Below are positions 17,729-27,726 of a DNA stretch of 64,000 nucleotides, piece by piece. Under the pieces are notes generated by a model, which saw nothing but the letters and a program-made list of their open reading frames with translations, had not been told where the DNA came from and did no database searches. The translations under genes and the position numbers were made by a program. Source of the DNA: CAIWHR01 sp963726775 (GTDB lineage Bacteria; Pseudomonadota; Gammaproteobacteria; Burkholderiales; Casimicrobiaceae); the NCBI GenBank assembly GCA_963726775.1, contig CAVSDL010000012.1:62001-126000 (forward strand), read 5' to 3'. How positions within the stretch are numbered: position 1 is the first letter of the stretch; each line of letters opens with the position of its first letter.

Positions 17729-19021
17729 ATGACGGCATCGGTTGCGACCAGCGAGACGATTCTCGTGGTCGGCGGTGGCATCAGCGGCATGACCGCGGCG
17801 CTGGAAGCGGCGGAATGCGGCCGGCCGGTGGTGCTGGTCGAACGCAGCCCGACGCTCGGCGGGCGGACGGCATCGCTCTACCGCTACTTTCCGAAGATGT
17901 GCCATCCCACCTGCGGGCTGGAGATCAATCTGCGGCGGCTGAAGGCCAACCGCAAGGTGCGCGTGCTGACGATGACCGAAGTCACCGGCGTGACCGGAGG
18001 CCGCGGCGACTACCGCGTATCGCTCCGCACCCGGCCGCGATTCGTCGACGACAAATGCACCGCCTGCGGCGACTGCGCGAAGGCGATCGAAACCACGATC
18101 GACAACCCGCACAATTACGGACTCGATCGGATCAAGGCCGCCTACCTGCCGCACGCGATGGCGTACCCGCAGCGCTACGTCCTCGATCCGTGCGTCATCG
18201 GCACCGCGGACGCTGACAAAGCCAAGGCCGCGTGCAAGTACGGGGCGATCGATCTCGAAATGCGTGATGAGGCGATCGAGCTCCAGGTCGGGTCCATCAT
18301 CTGGGCGACGGGGTGGAAGCCCTACGATGCCAGCCGGATCCAGCCCTATGGCTATGGCCGCTACGCGAACGTGATCACGAGCGTGGAATTCGAGCGCTAC
18401 GCCGATCCGGACGGACCGACCGGGGGCAAGCTGGTGCGGCCGTCCGATGGCACCGAAGCGAAGGACATCGCGTTCATCCAATGCGCCGGCTCGCGCGACG
18501 AGAACCACCTGCGCCACTGCTCGCGCATCTGCTGCATGGCATCGCTGAAGCAGACGCAGTACGTGCGCGAGGCCTGGGGCGACCAGGCGAAGTCGACCGT
18601 CTACTACATCGACATACGCGCCATCGACCGCCTCGAGGATTTCTACCGGAGGGTGCAGCGCGATCCTACGGTCAAGTTCGTCAAGTCGAAGCCGGCCCAT
18701 ATTGCGCTGGATGAAGCCACCGGCAACCCGATCGTTCATGGCGTGGACACCGAGGGCTACCATCACTACGCCACGGCGCACGATCTCGTCGTGCTGGCGA
18801 TCGGAATGGAGCCCGAAAGCAACGAAATCAGCCTTCCCGACGAAATCATCCGCGATTCGAGCGGTTTCATCGAAGGCAGGTCGGACGGCGGACAGTTCGG
18901 CGCCGGCGCGTCGTCGGGCCCGCTCGACGTCAATCGGTCCGTGCAGAGCGCCACCGCCGCGGCGCTGCGGGCGATTCGGGTGATTCACAGGACATCCGGC
19001 GCCGAGGCGGTCCGGCCATGA
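17729..19021 (+). CDS. qmoA: Quinone-interacting membrane-bound oxidoreductase subunit A (HdrA-like)
   Basis: 430 aa flavoprotein of the HdrA family. The FAD-binding GGGISGMTAALEAAE motif (N-terminus) is followed by GRTASLYRYFPKMCHPTCGL, an FeS-ligand region KCTACGDCAKA, and FIQCAGSRDENHLRHCSRIC. With QmoB it exchanges electrons with AprBA and the quinone pool; in sulfur oxidisers the flow is from APS reductase towards the membrane. The ATG at 17729 has GGAG 5-8 nt upstream. The stop overlaps the qmoB start (ATGA). Confidence 0.9.
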   Translation: MTASVATSETILVVGGGISGMTAALEAAECGRPVVLVERSPTLGGRTASLYRYFPKMCHPTCGLEINLRRLKANRKVRVLTMTEVTGVTGGRGDYRVSLRTRPRFVDDKCTACGDCAKAIETTIDNPHNYGLDRIKAAYLPHAMAYPQRYVLDPCVIGTADADKAKAACKYGAIDLEMRDEAIELQVGSIIWATGWKPYDASRIQPYGYGRYANVITSVEFERYADPDGPTGGKLVRPSDGTEAKDIAFIQCAGSRDENHLRHCSRICCMASLKQTQYVREAWGDQAKSTVYYIDIRAIDRLEDFYRRVQRDPTVKFVKSKPAHIALDEATGNPIVHGVDTEGYHHYATAHDLVVLAIGMEPESNEISLPDEIIRDSSGFIEGRSDGGQFGAGASSGPLDVNRSVQSATAAALRAIRVIHRTSGAEAVRP

Positions 19022-21222
19022 GCGAAATGAAGACTGCCGCGTATGTGTGCGCCGGTTGCGGCCTCGGCGACGCTTTCGATATCGGGCAGCTGGAAAAGAT
19101 TGCGCAGAAGGAAGGCAAGATGCAGGTGGTCCGGCGCCATGACTTCCTGTGCTCGGATGCCGGCGTGCGGATGATCCGCGACGACATCGAGAAGGAAGGC
19201 GTCACCCACGTGATGATCGGCGCGTGCTCGCGCCGCGCGAAGACCGAGGCCTTCCACTTCCCGGCGGTTGCGCTGTCGCGCGCCAACCTGCGCGAGGGCG
19301 TGCTGTGGGCGGTGGCTGAAGGCGCCGAGCACGACGAGGTCCGGCAGGAAATGGCCGATGACTACGTGCGGATGGGCTGCGCCGAGTTGAAGAAGATGAG
19401 GGTTCCCGCCGGCAACCCGAACGCGGCGGGGAGCAAGCGCATCCTCGTCGTCGGCGGTGGCATGGCCGGGCTCACTGCGGCAATAGAAGCGGCCGAGACC
19501 GGCTACGACGTTGTCGTCGTGGAAAGGGAAGCGCAGTTGGGCGGCTGGGCGGCCGAGCTCTGGAAGCGGGTGCCGTTCCGTGCGCCGCATTCCGAGCCGC
19601 AGGACACCGGCCTTGCTGACCTTGTCGACCGCGTTACCGCGCATCCGCGGATTGCGGTGCATCTCCGATCGAGGTTGAGCGAAACCAGCGGCGCTCCGGG
19701 CCGATTCGCGGTCAGGATCGCGCAGGAGAGCGGCAGCGTTACCGAGGACGAGGTCGGAGCGATCATTCAGGCGACGGGCTTCTCGACCTACGACATCGCC
19801 AGACTGCCGGAACTTGGCGGCGGACTGCCGAACGTGGTCGATCAGGCCGGGCTGGAGGCGCTCGCCAAAGCCGCGAACGGTGGCCCGATCCGGCGTGCCG
19901 ACGGCCGCGAGGTGACGAGCGTCGCCTTCGTGCAGTGCGCCGGGCAGCGCGACGAATCGGGTGCCCACCTGCCGTACTGCTCGGGCCACTGCTGCGCCAC
20001 CAGCATCAAGCAGGCGATGTATTTCAAGGACGCGAATCCGGAAGTCGATGCCGTCGTCCTGTACACCGATCTGCGCGTGCCGGGCATGGGCGAGGACTTC
20101 TATCGCAGCGCACAGCGGAAGGGCGTGGTGTTCACCAAGGCACGGGTAGAGAAGGTGGCCGCCGAAGGCGATGCCTGCAAGGTGCACCTCCGCGATCTGA
20201 TACTCGACGAGGATGCGACGATCGACGCGGATATCGTGGTGCTCGCCACCGGCCAGGTGCCCAACTCGGGCGTCGACATCGACCTGCCGGACGAGGATCC
20301 CGTCAAGCCGCAGCAGGTGTCGATCCTCAACCTTACCTACCGGCAGGGCAAGGACCTGCCGCATTTCCGGCACGGGTTCAACGACTCGCACTTCATCTGC
20401 TTTCCGTACGAAACGCGCCGCACCGGCATCTACGCCGCGGGGCCGGTGCGCCGGCCGATGGACATGCAGCAGGCCACCGAAGATGCAACCGGAGCTGCGC
20501 TGAAGGCGATCCAGGCGGTCGAGAACGCCGCGGCAGGACGCGCCGCGCATCCGCGCGCCGGCGACCTTTCGTATCCGATCGTCCGCCTCGAAGGCTGCAC
20601 GCAGTGCAAGCGCTGCACGGTCGAGTGCCCGTTCGGCGCGATCGACGAGGACGAAAAGCGGTACCCGGTGTTCAACGAGTCGCGCTGCCGCCGTTGCGGC
20701 ACCTGCATGGGGGCGTGCCCGGTGCGCGTGATCTCGTTCGAGAACTATTCGGTGGACACGGTCGGCGCCCAGATCAAGGCGGTCGACATGCCCGACGAGT
20801 TCTCGGAGAAGCCGCGCATCCTGCTGCTCGCCTGCGAAAACGATGCGTATCCGGCGCTCGACATGGCCGGATTTTCGCGCACCGCGTACTCCGCCTTCGT
20901 CCGCGCGATTCCGGTGCGCTGCCTCGGCTCGGTCAACGCAGTCTGGATTACGGATGCGCTCAACGCCGGCTACGACGGGGTGATGTTGATGGGCTGCAAG
21001 AAGGGCGACGATTATCAGTGCCACTTCGTCAAGGGCTCGGAACTCGCGCACGACCGGATGGGCAAGATCGACGATACGTTGAAACAGCTTGCCCTCGAGA
21101 CCGAACGGGTCGCGACCTACGAAGTGGCGATCACCGACAGCCGGCGAGTGGCGACGCTGATCAACGACTATGCGGCGCAGATCAAGACTATCGGCATGTC
21201 GCCGATGAAAGGCTTCGGCTGA
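19018..21222 (+). CDS. qmoB: Quinone-interacting oxidoreductase subunit B (HdrA/MvhD-like)
   Basis: 734 aa. HdrA-like flavoprotein core with GGGMAGLTAAIEAAETGYDV near residue 142, then CSGHCC and GQVPNSGVDIDLPDED. A two-cluster ferredoxin insert follows (CTQCKRCTVECP and CRRCGTCMGACP, about 525-570). A C-terminal MvhD-type domain (ILLLACENDAYPALD, MLMGCKKGDDYQCHF) completes the QmoB architecture. It overlaps qmoA by 4 bp and hdrC by 1 bp. Confidence 0.9.
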   Translation: MSEMKTAAYVCAGCGLGDAFDIGQLEKIAQKEGKMQVVRRHDFLCSDAGVRMIRDDIEKEGVTHVMIGACSRRAKTEAFHFPAVALSRANLREGVLWAVAEGAEHDEVRQEMADDYVRMGCAELKKMRVPAGNPNAAGSKRILVVGGGMAGLTAAIEAAETGYDVVVVEREAQLGGWAAELWKRVPFRAPHSEPQDTGLADLVDRVTAHPRIAVHLRSRLSETSGAPGRFAVRIAQESGSVTEDEVGAIIQATGFSTYDIARLPELGGGLPNVVDQAGLEALAKAANGGPIRRADGREVTSVAFVQCAGQRDESGAHLPYCSGHCCATSIKQAMYFKDANPEVDAVVLYTDLRVPGMGEDFYRSAQRKGVVFTKARVEKVAAEGDACKVHLRDLILDEDATIDADIVVLATGQVPNSGVDIDLPDEDPVKPQQVSILNLTYRQGKDLPHFRHGFNDSHFICFPYETRRTGIYAAGPVRRPMDMQQATEDATGAALKAIQAVENAAAGRAAHPRAGDLSYPIVRLEGCTQCKRCTVECPFGAIDEDEKRYPVFNESRCRRCGTCMGACPVRVISFENYSVDTVGAQIKAVDMPDEFSEKPRILLLACENDAYPALDMAGFSRTAYSAFVRAIPVRCLGSVNAVWITDALNAGYDGVMLMGCKKGDDYQCHFVKGSELAHDRMGKIDDTLKQLALETERVATYEVAITDSRRVATLINDYAAQIKTIGMSPMKGFG

Positions 21223-21878
21223 TGAGTGCGATCGCGAGTGCCGCATCGACGACGGACGACCCGAACGCGGCGGCCGTCGCGCGCTACCGCAACAACTTCC
21301 TGAGGGAGGTCGAGGAGCGCGTCGAGGAAGGCGCATGGGTCAGGATGTGCATGCAGTGCGGCGTCTGCGCGGGATCGTGCCCGTTCGGAGCGCACTGGGA
21401 GCATTCGCCGCAGAAGCTCTTCATGATGATCCGTGCCGGAAAACGTGACGCGGTGTTGCGCTCGGATGCGATGTTCATGTGCACGTCGTGCTACAACTGC
21501 GTCGTGCGCTGCCCGCGGGAGCTGCCGATCACCCACATCATCCACGGGCTCGCCAGCTACGCGCACCGGCTGGGCATTGCACCGAAGGGCCAGCCCACGC
21601 GCGATTTCGCCACGCTGTTCTGGAACAACCTCGTCAGGAAGGGCCGCGTCAACGAGTTGAAGCTCACGCTGGCGCACTATTTCAAGGACGGCCTCGTATC
21701 CGGCATCAAGACCGGATTCACGATGAAAACCATCGGCTTGGGCTTGCTCAAGGCCAAGCGCCTCAATCCGATGGAAATCGCCCGCGGACATGGCCTGAAG
21801 GACATCAAGGGCTTCCACGCCATCATCGCGAAGGCGCGCGAGATAGAAGACCGCCGACGGGGATTTGGCGGCCGATGA
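21222..21878 (+). CDS. hdrC: HdrC-like iron-sulfur subunit (replaces QmoC N-terminal part)
   Basis: 218 aa. Two [4Fe-4S] motifs, CMQCGVCAGSCP and CTSCYNCVVRCP, as in heterodisulfide reductase subunit C and the soluble part of QmoC. No transmembrane helices are present, so this is not a classical QmoC. ATG at 21222 in a TGATG overlap with qmoB. With the next gene it forms the HdrCB module that takes the place of QmoC in some Apr-containing organisms. Confidence 0.85.
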   Translation: MSAIASAASTTDDPNAAAVARYRNNFLREVEERVEEGAWVRMCMQCGVCAGSCPFGAHWEHSPQKLFMMIRAGKRDAVLRSDAMFMCTSCYNCVVRCPRELPITHIIHGLASYAHRLGIAPKGQPTRDFATLFWNNLVRKGRVNELKLTLAHYFKDGLVSGIKTGFTMKTIGLGLLKAKRLNPMEIARGHGLKDIKGFHAIIAKAREIEDRRRGFGGR

Positions 21879-21892
21879 TCAAGGAGGCCGCG

Positions 21893-22795
21893 ATGGCGAA
21901 AAAGGAATACGCGTTCTATCCCGGCTGCTCGTCGCAACTGAAGGCATCGGCGTCGAATTACCTGACGTCGGTGAACTCGATGTGCAAGACGCTCGACGTC
22001 AAGCTGACCGAGATCCCGGACTGGAACTGCTGCGGTGCTTCGATCGGATACTGTGAAGGCAGCGAGCTGCCGCGCCTCGCGATCAACGCCCGGAATTTCG
22101 CGCTGGCGGAAACGCATCTGCCCGGCCAGGACATTGTCGCCACCTGCGCCGCGTGCTGGCTGGGTGCGCGGGAGACCAAGGACCGCCTCGACGCCAGCGC
22201 GCAGCTCATGAAGGACACCAACGATGCGCTTGCCGCCGCCGGCCTCCACTACAAGGCCGAGGTCGAGATCCGGCACATGGTCGAGGTGCTGATCGAGGAT
22301 TTCGGCTACGAGGAACTGAAGAAACCGGTCGTCAAGCCGTTGCAGGGCATCAAGTTCGCGGGCTATGTCGGGTGCCAGACCAACCGTCCGTTCGGAATCG
22401 ACGGCGAGTCGTTCGAGAACCCGGTGTATCTCGACAAGATGGTGGAGACGGTCGGCGGCGAGGCTATCGGCGCCTACGACCAGAAGGTCACCTGTTGCGG
22501 GGGCGCGCTTGCGTTTTCGGAGCCGGAAAAGAGCCAGAAACAGATCCGCGACATCGTCGAATCGGCGTACGACCATGGCGCCGAAATGATCGTCACGCCA
22601 TGCCCGCTCTGCCAGGCCAACGTCGAGGTCTACCAGTCCGAGATCAACCGCAAGCAGGGCACCAAGTTCGACATGCCGGTGCTCTACTACTCGCAGCTCC
22701 TGACGGTCGCCTACGGCGGCAGCCTTGCGGACGCCGGACTCGACGGGCAACTGATCCGCGCCTTGAAGCTCGAAGAGATCGCCGCGAAGAAGTAG
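21893..22795 (+). CDS. hdrB: HdrB-like CCG-domain subunit
   Basis: 300 aa. Two CCG domains: WNCCGASIGYCEG with CAACW, and VTCCGGALAFSEP with CPLCQANVE, the ligands of the noncubane FeS clusters of HdrB. AAGGAGG before 21893 supports this ATG over the one at 21875. It ends the qmoAB-hdrCB operon, convergent with the ykgJ-like gene and only 24 bp from its stop. Confidence 0.88.
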   Translation: MAKKEYAFYPGCSSQLKASASNYLTSVNSMCKTLDVKLTEIPDWNCCGASIGYCEGSELPRLAINARNFALAETHLPGQDIVATCAACWLGARETKDRLDASAQLMKDTNDALAAAGLHYKAEVEIRHMVEVLIEDFGYEELKKPVVKPLQGIKFAGYVGCQTNRPFGIDGESFENPVYLDKMVETVGGEAIGAYDQKVTCCGGALAFSEPEKSQKQIRDIVESAYDHGAEMIVTPCPLCQANVEVYQSEINRKQGTKFDMPVLYYSQLLTVAYGGSLADAGLDGQLIRALKLEEIAAKK

Positions 22796-22819
22796 CGGCG
22801 AAGGAATTCGGCGCCGGAC

Positions 22820-23724
22820 TCACGTGTCGGGCGGCTCGTCCATCAGTTCGGTGTCGCGCACGCGGCGCTCCGCCGCTTCGCGTTCGAGGCGGGCGAGCTT
22901 TTCGCGGTACCCGGCGCGACGGCGCTCGACGACCAGAGGACGCATCGCGATCGAGTTCTCGCCGAACAGCACCTGGCGCAGGAAGCGGAAGCCGAACTGC
23001 ATCAGCGCAACATCATCGTCTCGCATTCGCGCGCGCTCGTCGGCGGGAATGTCGTAAATGGCATTGAAGCCTTCGCTGACGACAAAATCGCGAAAACGGT
23101 CGACGTCGTAGCAGGCCATGAAAAAAAGCTGCAGGCTGCTTCTTCGACGGCTTGCCGATTGTCGGGCCCGACGACTTCTTCTTGAGGATGAGTTGCCGCC
23201 AGCCGCGGGCGAGTTCGTCGTACTCGGGCAGACCCTGTTCCTCGCGGTAGTCGTCGATCGTGAGTTCGCGCGGTTCGTGGTGGCCGAGGCAATGCGACTC
23301 CTTCACCATTGCATAGGCGTCACGGTCGATGGATTCGTCCTGCCGGCGCATCGACAGCAAGCGCGACGGGATAGTAGCGGCAGGCGGTGGGGCGGTCCTC
23401 GTAGACGCCGCAGCCTTCCGGTCGCATGAACCGGCATGCGGTGCCGCCCTCGACCGGGCGCAGCTTCACGCCGGCGATGCCGTCCTTCTCCATCTCGTAG
23501 GGCACCGTGTAGCGCTCGAGGAACTCGGTCGACGTGAGGCCGAGCCGGCGCTTCAACCGCAGGATGTCGTACGGCGTGAGCGAGATGTCGATGTTGCTGC
23601 AGCACGCGTTCCAGCAGGCGACGCCACGGTGGCATCGAAACCGGATGGTCTTGCTCCCGTCCAACATTTCCGGGAGCACCGGGCTTTCGGGGAGCGGCGT
23701 CGGGTGCGGGTCGGGCGAGGTCAT
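22820..23724 (-). pseudogene. YkgJ-family cysteine-cluster protein gene with two frameshifts
   Basis: The frame starting at 23724 (GGAGGA upstream) encodes MTSPDPHPTPLPE and a metal-binding cluster CHRGVACWNACC, then FMRPEGCGVYEDRPTACRYYP. It shifts frame near 23359 (an extra base, CTTGCTG where CTGCTG keeps the frame) into LLSMRRQDESIDRDAYAM. It shifts again in a run of seven A/T at 23121-23127 (six would keep the frame) into FFMACYDVDRFRDFVVSEGF. Correcting both gives one 300-aa protein ending at 22820. Family members chelate Fe or Zn through the Cys cluster; their role is unknown. Downstream of aprA on the same strand. Real decay and sequence error cannot be told apart here. Confidence 0.7.
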
Positions 23725-23797
23725 CGGCGGGCGTCCTCCAATGGCACCGGGCGCCCCGCGGCGGGGCGCCCGTACATGGCACCGCGACAGCCGGGCC

Positions 23798-25835
23798 TCA
23801 GTGCGGCGCGGCCGCCTTGAACAGCTTCGACTTGTCGACGAGATCGACATGCTTGCGCTTGAAGCACGTCCACTTCTTCGTCTCTTGTCGTACACCGAGT
23901 TGACGAAGCAGTGCCAGTTCTTCTCGTCGACGAAGTTCTTGTCGGTCCGGTAGTAGAAGCCCGGATAGCGGGACTCCTCGCGGAACTGGATGTGCTTCAT
24001 GTGCGCTTCGGCGGTGATGATGCGGTGGTAGTTCTCCCAGGCGCGCAGCAGCTCGTGCAGGTCCTTCGCGCGCATCTTCGCCGCGTCTTCCTTCAGCATC
24101 TCCAGCTTTTCCTCGGCGACCGCGAGCATCTTGTCGTTGGTGTTGTAGTAGGTCGCGCAGCCGGCCACGTACTCGTCCATGATCTTCTGCAGCCGGAACT
24201 GCAGCATCTTGGGCGTGATGTAGTGCGGGTTGATGTCGATCGCCGTCGTGTAGTCCTTGTGCTCGAGGAACGTGCGCACCGGCTTGTAGATTTCCTCGGC
24301 CAGTTGTGCCGGCGGCGGTGTCGAGCTCGGGCTTCCAGTCCTTGTGGTCGAGCGCGAACTTGACCATTGCCTTGGCGGCGAGGCGGCCTTCGGCGTGCGA
24401 GCCGGAGGAGAACTTGTGGCCGGAGGCGCCCACGCCGTCGCCGGCGGTGAACAGGCCCTTGACCGTGGTCATCGACCGATAGCCCCAGTTCCAGCCGCGC
24501 GGCAGATGCGCCGGCACGCCGTCGTAGTCGCCTTCCTCGGCGGTCGGCGCGCCGAGATCCTCCGGACCGGACACCCAGATGCCGCAGCAGCCCGAGTGCG
24601 AGCCGAGCAGGTAGGGCTCGGTCGGCATCAGCTCGGAATTCTTCTTTTCGGGTTCGATGTTTTCGCCGACCCAGATGCCGCACTGGCCGATGCACATGTC
24701 GAGGAAGTCTTCCCACGCCTCGGACTCGAGGTGCTTGACCTCCTTCGGCGTCATCGTCTCGCGCAGCTTGGCGAGCGCGCTGACGGTGTCCATGTAGATC
24801 GGGCCGCGACCTTCCTTCATCTCCTTCAGCATCAGGTGATTGCGCAGGCAGGACGCGGGCACGGCCGCCTGTCCGTACGGCGGATAGTCGTCGAGCAGCG
24901 CCTTGTTCTTGACCATGTAGTCTTCGCCGTAGGCGTTGGTGGCCTTGGCCTTGAACAGCAGGAACCATGCGCCCACCGGCCCGTAGCCGTCCTTGAAGCG
25001 CGCCGGCACGAAGCGGTTCTCCATCATCGTCATCTCGGCGCCGGCTTCGGCCGCCATCGCGTAGGTCGAACCCGCGTTCCACACCGGATACCACGCGCGG
25101 CCCGTGCCTTCGCCCACCGAGCGCGGGCGGAACAGGTTCACGCAGCCGCCGGCGGCGAGCAGGATCGCCTTGGCCTTGTAGACGTAGATCGTGTTCTCGC
25201 GCACCGAAAAGCCCGACCGCGCCGGCGATGCGGGCGGGATCGTTCTTGTCGTTGACCAGCTTGACGATGAACACGCGCTCCTGGATGCGATCGAGGCCGA
25301 GCGCCTTCTTGGCGGCCTCGGCGACGATCCACTTGTAGGATTCGCCGTTGATCATGATCTGCCACTTGCCCGAGCGCACCGGCTTGCCGCCGTCCTTCAG
25401 CGCCGGGATGCCCTCGCGCTGCGACTCGGCGCCGTCGTGGCGCACGCCGTCGGCGTCGGTCTTCCAGATCGGCAGGCCCCATTCCTCGAACAGGTGCACC
25501 GAGTCGTCGACGTGGCGGCCGACGTCGTAGGCCAGGTCGTCGCGCGTGATGCCCATCAGGTCGTTGGAGACCATGCGCGCGTAGTCGGCCGGATCCATGT
25601 CCGGACCGATGTAGGTGTTGATCGCCGACAGGCCCTGCGCGACCGCGCCGGAGCGGTCCATCGCCGCCTTGTCGACGAGCTTGATCTTCAGATCGATGCC
25701 GGTCTCGGCCTTGGCAGCCTCGGCCCAGCGCATCATTTCGTAGGCGGCGCCGCAGCAGGCCATGCCGCCGCCGATCAGCAGAATGTCGAGGTCTTCCTCG
25801 ACGATCTTGGGATTGCCGAATGTGCCTTCAGACAT
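23798..25835 (-). pseudogene. aprA: Adenylylsulfate reductase alpha subunit gene, interrupted by three single-base indels
   Basis: The flavoprotein subunit of APS reductase, converting sulfite and AMP to APS in sulfur oxidisers. Segments are clear: ILLIGGGMACCGAAYEM (FAD site), WNAGSTYAMAAEAGAEMTMM, GDGVGASGHKFSSGSHAEGR, and the C-terminal ESRYPGFYYRTDKNFVDEKN. The frame breaks near 25211 (extra G), 24309 (extra G) and 23881-23886 (one base missing). Undoing these gives about 678 aa with no other stop. The ATG at 25835 has AAGGTGA upstream. All recognisable active-site segments are kept, so the gene is either very recently broken or intact with sequence errors. Confidence 0.85.
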
Positions 25836-25878
25836 TGCGTTCACCTTGTCTCGTCAAATGTGTCGATGGCGCGGGAGC

Positions 25879-26349
25879 TCACTTGCGCCGGATCAGTTCT
25901 TCGGGCTTGCCGGCGCGGTAACCGCCGGATGGCGTGAAGAAGCCCGTCTTCGCGATGTCGGCGAGCTTGGGCATCGGCTTGCCGCCGTAGGGATCGATCG
26001 AGCCTTCCGCCGTGGTGCGGATCGGGAACTTGAAGCGCTTCAGCGTGCCGTTCCTGAACTTGATGGTCCACATGATGGAGTCGGACCCGCGCAGCGGCTG
26101 CACCGATCCGCCCAGCGGCACGATGTCGGCGTAGTGGCGCACCTCGATCGCGTTCTGCGGGCAGATCTTGACGCAGGAATAGCACTCCCAGCACTGCTCC
26201 GGCTCCTGGTTGCAGGCCTTCATCGCGTGGCCGGTCTGCGAGCCGTCCTTGTCCAGCATCATCAGGTCGTGCGGGCAGATGTACATGCACGCGGTCTTGT
26301 CCTGCCCCTTGCAGCCGTCGCATTTGTCGGTACGTACATAGGTCGGCAT
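25879..26349 (-). CDS. aprB: Adenylylsulfate reductase beta subunit
   Basis: 156 aa ferredoxin-like subunit. Two [4Fe-4S] sites: CDGCKGQDKTACMYICP and CWECYSCVKICP. The C-terminal tail (DPYGGKPMPKLADIAKTGFF) wraps around AprA in known structures. GGAGGA precedes the ATG at 26349. It lies between sat and aprA, 43 bp before aprA, and is the only intact gene of the minus-strand group between 22.8 and 27.6 kb. Confidence 0.95.
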   Translation of the reverse strand: MPTYVRTDKCDGCKGQDKTACMYICPHDLMMLDKDGSQTGHAMKACNQEPEQCWECYSCVKICPQNAIEVRHYADIVPLGGSVQPLRGSDSIMWTIKFRNGTLKRFKFPIRTTAEGSIDPYGGKPMPKLADIAKTGFFTPSGGYRAGKPEELIRRK

Positions 26350-26383
26350 CGATTTCCTCCTCAGGAAGTGAGCAACAGGGTGT

Positions 26384-27600
26384 TCATCGCGCGGCCTCTC
26401 TTGCGAGCGCCGCCTCGGGCGGTTTCTTGCGGGATAGGCCGGCGTAGTACTCGCGCAGGATCGCGAGCACCTCCGGCCGGCTGAATTCGGGCGGCACCTC
26501 GATGCCTTCGGAAAGCGACTTGCGCAGCTGGGTGCCGGAGACCTGCAGCCGGTCGGCATCGCCGTGCGGGCAGGTGCGGCCGGATGCCATGCCGCCGCAC
26601 CTGTAGCACCAGAACGCCACGTCGATCTTGAGCGGCTGGGTCTCGAAGCGCATCCTCCGGGAATCTGGTCGAAGATATGGTGCGCGTCGAACGGGCCGTA
26701 GTAGCTGCCGACACCCGCATGATCGCGGCCGACGATCTGGTGCGAGCAGCCGTAGTTCTGCCGGAACAGCGCGTGCAGCAGCGCCTCGCGCGGACCGGCG
26801 TAGCGCATGTCGAGCGGGTAGCCCGCCTGCACCACGGTCTTGCTGCACGAAATAGCGGTCGGCCAGCACGGCGATGGCGCGGGTGCGGACCTCGGCCGGA
26901 ATGTCGCCGGGCTTGAGCGCCCCCAGCAGCGAGTGGACGAGCACGCCGTCGCAGACTTCGATCGCGACCTTGGCGAGGTATTCGTGCGACCGGTGCATCG
27001 GATTGCGCGTCTGGAATGCCGCGATCTTCGACCAGCCCATCGACGTGAAAAGTGCGCGCGTCTGTGCCGGGGTCATGAACAGCGCGCCGTACTTGGCGGC
27101 GAACTCCCCGGTCGACAGTACCTTGATCGGACCGGCGAGGTTCACTTCTCCCTGTTCCATGACCAGCTTGACGCCCGGGTGTTCGAGATCGGTCGTCCGG
27201 AATACGGTCGCGCATTCGTGCGCCTTGTCGATCGCGTATTTTTCGGTCACCGTCATCGTCGCCAGCGGTTCTCCGCTGTCCGGGTCGATCAGCGCGATTT
27301 CCGACCGGTGGGGATCGACGCGGCAGCGTGCTTGCCGGCCGACAGCGTGATCGGGATCGGCCAGAACAGGCCGCTCGCGGTCTTCATGCCGTCGCAGACG
27401 CCCTGCCAGTCGGCGCGGGTCATGAATCCGTCGAGCGGCGTGAAGCCGCCGATGCCGAGCATGATGATGTCACCCTTTTCGCGCGAGCTGACGCGCAGCT
27501 GCGGCAACGTCGCAGCGCGCCGCACTTCGGCGGCGAGTTCGTCACCTTGCAGCAGCAGCGGATGCAGATCGTCGCTGCCGTGGGGCTTGACCAATGCCAT
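26384..27600 (-). pseudogene. sat: ATP sulfurylase gene, interrupted by about four single-base indels
   Basis: Dissimilatory ATP sulfurylase, which turns APS and pyrophosphate into ATP and sulfate in sulfur oxidisers. The start at 27600 (GGAGG upstream) gives MALVKPHGSDDLHPLLLQ. The substrate motif FQTRNPMHRSHEYL and the GRDHAGVG motif are present, as is the metal-site-like WCYRCGGMASGRTCPHGD. Frame breaks lie near 27302-27312 (a base missing), 26840-26848 (an extra base), about 26660 (extra C) and about 26645 (extra T). Corrected length is about 404 aa, normal for the family. No stop exists apart from those caused by the shifts. Confidence 0.85.
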
Positions 27601-27683
27601 GGTGTTCGTATCCTCCTTCCTCGGGGCTCGCCGACGGGCCGCGGTGCGGCCCTCGGAACAGCTCATGTCATCCGGTTCTGAAC

Positions 27684-27689
27684 TTATAA
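27684..27689 (-). promoter_or_regulatory. Possible -10 element before sat-aprBA
   Basis: TATAAG on the minus strand, 84 bp before the sat start, inside the 126-bp gap after soeC and within the imperfect palindrome GGTTCTGAACTTATAACC (27673-27690). No good -35 hexamer was found at 16-18 bp. It suggests that sat-aprB-aprA-ykgJ has its own promoter rather than reading through from soe. Confidence 0.3.
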
Positions 27690-27726
27690 CCGCGTGTCAT
27701 GGAACCAAAAAAATGGCGGTCCTCTG

